Of a DNA stretch of 64,000 nt, positions 59,248 through 64,000 are shown one piece after another. Positions within the stretch are counted from its first letter, which is position 1. Each line of letters starts with the position of its first letter. The DNA lies in contig JAWWNJ010000007.1 in the NCBI GenBank assembly GCA_037176885.1, positions 3,038,001 through 3,102,000 on the forward strand. The letters are read 5' to 3'. A program made the position numbers and the translations under genes. This stretch comes from Favolaschia claudopus. Its lineage: Eukaryota; Basidiomycota; Agaricomycetes; Agaricales; Mycenaceae. The notes under the pieces were generated by a model that was not told the DNA's origin, ran no database searches, and saw nothing but the letters and a program-made list of their open reading frames with translations.

Positions 59248-60122
59248 GTTACAGTCTAAGTACTCAGCATATTTCTTCATTGCAGACAAAGTCATGAGGT
59301 AGCATGCTCGTATCTCTGAATCAGTATAAGTATTCGCGTCGATTTAACAGAAATCGAACTTCAACTTGAACATGCCGCATGCCGAGTCAGCTCGGCGATC
59401 AAAACAATTGACTTGCAACTTCCCACGCCACCTTTTCCGTCCTTCCGTCTTCCTCCTCCAAGTCGACCATAACGACAAACTCCCCTCAAACTCTTGCCTC
59501 CCCGACGGACATGGACATAGGAGGACTCGCCTGTGCATATCCAATTCGCCGACATGACAATGAAGCGGACATTGACAAGACACGTTCAAGATTGAAGGGG
59601 AAAACGTGCGTACGCACGTGGCCGTGAAATGCATCCCGAATTCACAAAGTTCGAGGAAGCTTCAATGGGTGGACTTCGTTCGTGGGCGGGCTTCGCTCTA
59701 CGGCAGCGACGCGACTGGGGCGATGCAGCATCGACTACAGCTTAGCTTCAAGAGCAGCAGGTGTCGAGAGGAGGTGTGATACGCCGCCAGGGATACTTAT
59801 AGCTGCAATACGGGCGGCGTTCATCTAGGGATTCATTCCTGCTTTCAAGTTCATCCACCTGTCTTCTGGAAGTGCTGTCGACGGTTCTCGGACCGAGGTG
59901 CCTCTAATCAGGGAAGTGCATTAGGCTTCCCCAATCAGACGCAAAGGGAATAAAGAGGAGGGGAAGACTGACGCACGCGCGTTATTCGGTTCGGATTCGC
60001 GGGACGGACGCACGGTGGGCTTTGCGCTACTCTTACTAGGGGCCGCAAGAGATTAGATTGCCTCTTGCTTTCGTTTGTTCTCTCCTCCCTCTCCAACGAC
60101 AACCCCAACGGCTCCTTCAACG
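59248..60122. other. Intergenic, promoter side of the glycosyltransferase gene
   Basis: No gene, TATA box or further tRNA-like unit is visible. Short open frames overlap on both strands. Confidence 0.45.
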
Positions 60123-63100
60123 ATGAGCAAGTCCTCAACGATGAGTGGCAAGTCCTCCCCACACGCACCCTCTCCATCCTCCCCACCCCTCCGCGTCGCC
60201 ATCATCACCGAGAACTTCCTCCCCAAAATCGACGGCTCCACCATCACCCTCTCGCACCTCCTTCACCACCTCTCCTCTTTATCCATCCCCACCCTCCTCC
60301 TCGGCCCGCCCACCGGCATGCGCACCTACGCTAATGCGACGCTCCTCCCCGCGCCGGGCGTCCCGCTCCCCGCCTATCCGGGGCTGCGCATCAACTTCCT
60401 CTCGCCCGCGGCGCTGGCACAGCTGCGCGCCTTCCGGCCTACGGTGGTGCATGTGGTGGATCCGGTGTGGTTGGGCGTGCAGGCGCTCCTCGCGCTCCGG
60501 CTTCTTTTCAGCTACGATGGGAATAATGAAGTGAAGATCGTGACGAGCCACCACACGAATCTCCCGACGTACGCGGAGGTGTGGGGGTACCCGTATTGGG
60601 GCGAAAGGATGTGGGGCGTGCAGGGGTGGATGCATGGGGCCCTGGCGGAGCGGGTGCTGGTGCCGAGTGCGAGTACGGGAGCTCTGCTTGTGGGGGAGCG
60701 GGGGTGGGGCGAGTGTGGGGTGCGGGTGAGGGTTGTTGGGAGGGGGGTGGATTGTGGGGTGTTTCGGGTGCGTTAGGTGTTCTTTCGTTTCTCTTTATTG
60801 ACTTGCTTTTCGTTTCCTTCTCTTGTCTTGATTCAATTTATCTTGCTTCTCACAGCCAAACACACGCTCCCCCACCCTCCGCGCGCAATGGGGCGCCGCA
60901 GACGACGATGTAGTCATCCTGAGCGTCGGGCGGCTGTCGAAGGAGAAGAACCTCGAGTGCGTTTCCTCTCTCTCTCTCCGTCCATTCTTCCCTCTCTTCC
61001 ATCCTTCTTCGAAACTAACGAACTCAACGCATGCAGCCTCCTCATCCACGCCTACGCAGCCCTCACCGCGTCCCTCCTCGCCTCTTCTTCTTCCTCTCAT
61101 TTATCCCCATCGAATTCATCTTCACCCCAATCTCAAGACGAAGTTTTACATAGAACAAGACCTCCTAACACCCACCTAATCCTCATCGGCGACGGCCCGC
61201 ACCGCGGCCCCCTCCAGGCGCTCTGCGCCTCTCTCGGCGTACATGCGATTTTTATGGGCCAGCTGACGGGGGAGAGGTTGGGCGAGGCGGTGGGGAGTGC
61301 GGATTTGTTCTGGTGAGTGTTTGGGGGTTTTTTTTTTTCGTTCGTCGTGCGTCGCTGTCTTCGTCGGAGAAGTTGCGGGGTTTTTTGGCTCATGTTTCGC
61401 GTCGATCTTTTTTTTGTGTTCTTTTTGCCGACAAGACAATGCCTTGGCGCTTCAGCGGCGGACTCGGGCGGCGGTGGACACGGACGGGGAAGAGAAGGCG
61501 GAAGTAGGAGCGTAGTGGGCCCACTCGGCGGCGGAAATGAATGGATATCCGATGTCGACGCGGGTACTCCTCCATTCCCTTTCGTTCCTTCTTCTCGTGT
61601 CGAGGCGGTGGAGCTGGAGGAAGAACGCTTTTCGAGCTGTGGAGGCGTACCCGGCGCGTGGCGTAGTGTGAGCGTCGTTTTCTGCTTCTCTTTTTTTCTT
61701 TCATCCCTGCCTTGGACTGTGTCGGTCGCTCAGTGTGTGGCGGGATTTGAGGGGTTGACCGTAGCGCCGTTTTTGGTGTAGATTCCTTGTTTTCACGGAC
61801 GAGGAGGGTATCTTCACCTGGCGGGCGGGTGGCGCCGGCGGAGCGCGGACGTATCGACGCTGACACTCTTCCCTATCTCTTTCGAGACAGGGAGAGAGGA
61901 TGAGGGTGATTTCCTGATTCGCGAGTGACACGCGACATGGCACGACTTGCTTTTCCCGTCCTTTCCTTACACTGTGTTATCGAGGTGGAGGAGGGACATT
62001 CTCCGAGCCTAGCTGCACCCGGCGCGGCGTCTGGGCGTTATCGTTTTCTCTGTCTTCGTTTCTTCCTCCTTCCTTCTCCTTCCTTTTCTATTTCTCTCTT
62101 TCATCCTCGATTGGCTTGTTTTGGTTCCTCTTTCCTCTCCTCTTCTTTCCTTCCCCCCGCCCGTGCCGTGTCTTCACGCAGGGGTTTTTGGCCTCGACTT
62201 TTGACGAATATTGTACGAGTACACTTGGCGGCTTGGGTCGGCGGACTCGGACGGGGAGTATGGATGTAGCGGAGGAGAGGAGGTGGAGGGTCGGTGGGCA
62301 GCTCTGTCGTGCGCTGAGATTCATCGCGTTCTCGGCGGCGAAATTAGATCTTCGATAGTCGGGTAGGGGAGCTATCGGCGCTAGTACTCTTCCATTCGAC
62401 TACGTTTCGTTACGTTCCGTTCCTCCTTATATCGAGACGGCGGAGCTCGTTATTTTCTCTTTCTTCTGTTTTTCTCTCTCTTCTCTTCCCCCCTCACTTT
62501 ATCCTTTCGCTAATTTATTCTCCTCCAGCTCGCCCTCAATCACGGAAACCTTCGGCCAGGTGACGCTGCAGGGAATGGCCGCGGGGCTGCCCGTCGTGGG
62601 GATGTATGCGGAGGGGACGGCGGATCTGGTTAGGCACTGGGATGGCGGTGTGGATGTGAGTGATGGGAAAGATGGAAGAAAGGGAAGGCGGGGGTGGTGA
62701 GTTGGTTTCTTGCTGTTTCTTCGCATTGGATTCGATTCGGATTTCGTCGAGTTGGTGCGGCACGATTGGGGTGTCATTGAAATCTTCTTTCTTCTTTCTT
62801 GTGTGCCCACGATGATCCGCTCGCTCACCCCCTCGATCTTTTCGTAGTGGTCTCCTCCTCGACCCGCTCGTGCGCTACCCTTCCTCTGCCACTGCCTCTT
62901 CCTCGCACGCTTCCACCTCCACCTCCACTTCAGCTGTAGAGGACACAGCGAAGCCGCCGACACACGCGGCCGGGCTGGGATTGAGGATCCTCGAGATGGA
63001 AGGGATGTACGCTGCGGGCAAGAAGGAAGAAGAAGACATCCCGATTCCCGACTCGGCGGTGTGTTTCGAGCCGTTCGATCCCGTTCCTGTGATGTCGGAG

Positions 63101-63790
63101 AGGGAAAGGGAGGGAGAGATGGAGATGGAGATGCCTGAGTGGGTGTTTTTTCTTCTTTGTGGGGTACTGTAAGCTGGCATCGAGGGGAGGAGCTAATTCG
63201 TCGGCTGAACGACTATTGGTTGGCGGCTGCGGGGCTTGGGTGCCTTCCTTCGTGGGCTCTGGCATACTCCCAGGCCTTTTTGTGCATACCCCGATGGCCA
63301 CCAGTGACATCCGTCGTCTTCCTCTCGTTCCCCTCAGATTCCATACTGATTTATCCGCAGATTGGAGCTCCCTTCGCCGTCTCTGTTCCTTCCTGTCTCC
63401 GCAGCGGCAGCAGCAGGTTCTCAAACTCATGCCGCTCTAGAAGATGAATCCGACGACGACGGGGAAGACGGCGAAGATGGGGATGAAGACGACGACGACT
63501 TCTTCCGCGTCCCGACGACGATGATGATATCTGCGGCGTCTTCGGCGACGTCTCTCGCGTCGGCGGATGTGGATGTGCAGTGCTCGTCAGCTGCCTTGGC
63601 TGGTTCTTTGGGCCGCCATGCCTCTCCTTCGATATCGACATCGACATCGACCTCCACCTCGCCTTCGAGCAGCTCGCAAGCTCCACCCCACCCGCGATCC
63701 TACCGTGCGCTGGCGCCGCTTCTGCGTGTCGACTCGCCTGAGTTTGCGGAGATTGTGGAGGCGTATGCGGGGTTGATGAGGGTGTTGGTG
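60123..63790 (+). CDS. Family 4-like glycosyltransferase, 3' end beyond the window
   Basis: The protein starts MSKSSTMSGKSSPHAPSPSS and then shows a GT-B fold opening, LRVAIITENFLPKIDGSTIT, as in GT4 enzymes such as SQD2-type lipid glycosyltransferases. Later motifs are VVHVVDPVWLGVQALLALRL, VTSHHTNLPTYAEVWGYPYW, ILSVGRLSKEKNLD, LILIGDGPHRGPLQAL and CSPSITETFGQVTLQGMAAG. Exons are 60123 to about 60774, about 60857-60956, from 61037 to 61312, 62529-62696, from 62848, and one ending at 63790. The sugar-nucleotide motif EX7E reads E-x7-Q. One intron is 1,216 bp. The truncated copy shows that the missing C-terminus should include a conserved helix and probably a membrane anchor. Substrate is unknown; one splice near 63130-63400 is unresolved. 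Confidence 0.8.
61313..62528 (+). repeat. Long intron containing diverged internal repeats
   Basis: The intron has a good GTGAGT donor and a CCAG acceptor that restore the frame of the catalytic domain. Inside, segments near 61480-61620 and 62250-62460 share GGCGGACTCGG, ACGGGGAAG/ACGGGGAGT, GGCGGCGAAAT-like blocks, GTACTC.TCCATTC and GAGGCGGTGGAGCT/GAGACGGCGGAGCT. A third, weaker match lies near 61820-61895. T- and CT-rich tracts separate the units. Confidence 0.6.
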
Positions 63791-64000
63791 GTGAGCGTCA
63801 ATCCTTCCCCCCGCCCTTCTCATCTCGTTCCCTTCTCCTTTGTTCTCCTTCTCATCCTTTCTTTCCTCCCCTTGTGTACTTCTCGCTCCTATACCTTTCG
63901 TTTCGTACTTTTCGCTCGTATCCCCTTCTTGCTTCTTTCTCGCTGTTGTCCCCTTCTTTCGTATTTCCTTCCTTCGCCTTCGTCGCTTTTCCCTCGTCCC

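Noticed and set aside
61317..61781. 154-codon frame inside the glycosyltransferase gene
   Set aside because: Begins inside the long intron just after the donor and includes T-rich intron sequence; no domain.

Overview
The window is nuclear DNA from a mushroom-forming basidiomycete (Agaricomycetes). The evidence is many genes split by introns of about 50-65 bp with GT...AG borders, plus families typical of that class: DUF6533 and DUF6534 membrane proteins, a DUF6593 protein, a class I hydrophobin, F-box/leucine-rich proteins, MYND and ZZ zinc-finger proteins and Zn(II)2Cys6 transcription factors. Exon structures here were joined by hand from splice signals and reading frame; none is backed by transcripts.

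Layout, left to right. 0-9 kb: a DUF6914-like gene cut by the left edge, a decaying DUF6533 gene, an unknown CxxC protein, a MYND protein, a four-helix membrane protein and a hydrophobin. 10-27 kb: a Ser/Pro-rich single-pass membrane protein, tRNA-Cys, a divergent PP1-type phosphatase, a ZZ protein, a complete Zn2Cys6 regulator, a coiled-coil protein, an ICMT-like methyltransferase, a MITE-like element and an 880-residue Pro/Ser-rich protein. 29-46 kb: a small Zn2Cys6 protein, an F-box protein, a second large Zn2Cys6 regulator, DUF6593 and DUF6534 genes tail to tail, an unknown protein, a short-chain dehydrogenase and a BCS1-type AAA ATPase. 46-51 kb: two unknown proteins and an F-box/LRR protein.

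51.9-64 kb is the most unusual part. A family 4 glycosyltransferase gene runs off the right edge. A 5'-truncated, rearranged, inverted copy of its 3' half lies about 10 kb to the left. Between the two copies is a gene-poor stretch containing eight tRNA-like units at roughly 300-350 bp spacing. Five fold well as acceptor, D and T arms, and each of the eight is followed by a T-run of the kind that ends RNA polymerase III transcripts. Their middle 40-50 nt differ from copy to copy.

The genes do not form one pathway. Four encode likely DNA-binding or zinc-binding regulators, at least four encode membrane proteins, and two encode F-box proteins, a mix typical of fast-evolving, lineage-specific Agaricomycete gene space around a few conserved housekeeping genes (PP1-like, BCS1-like, ICMT-like).
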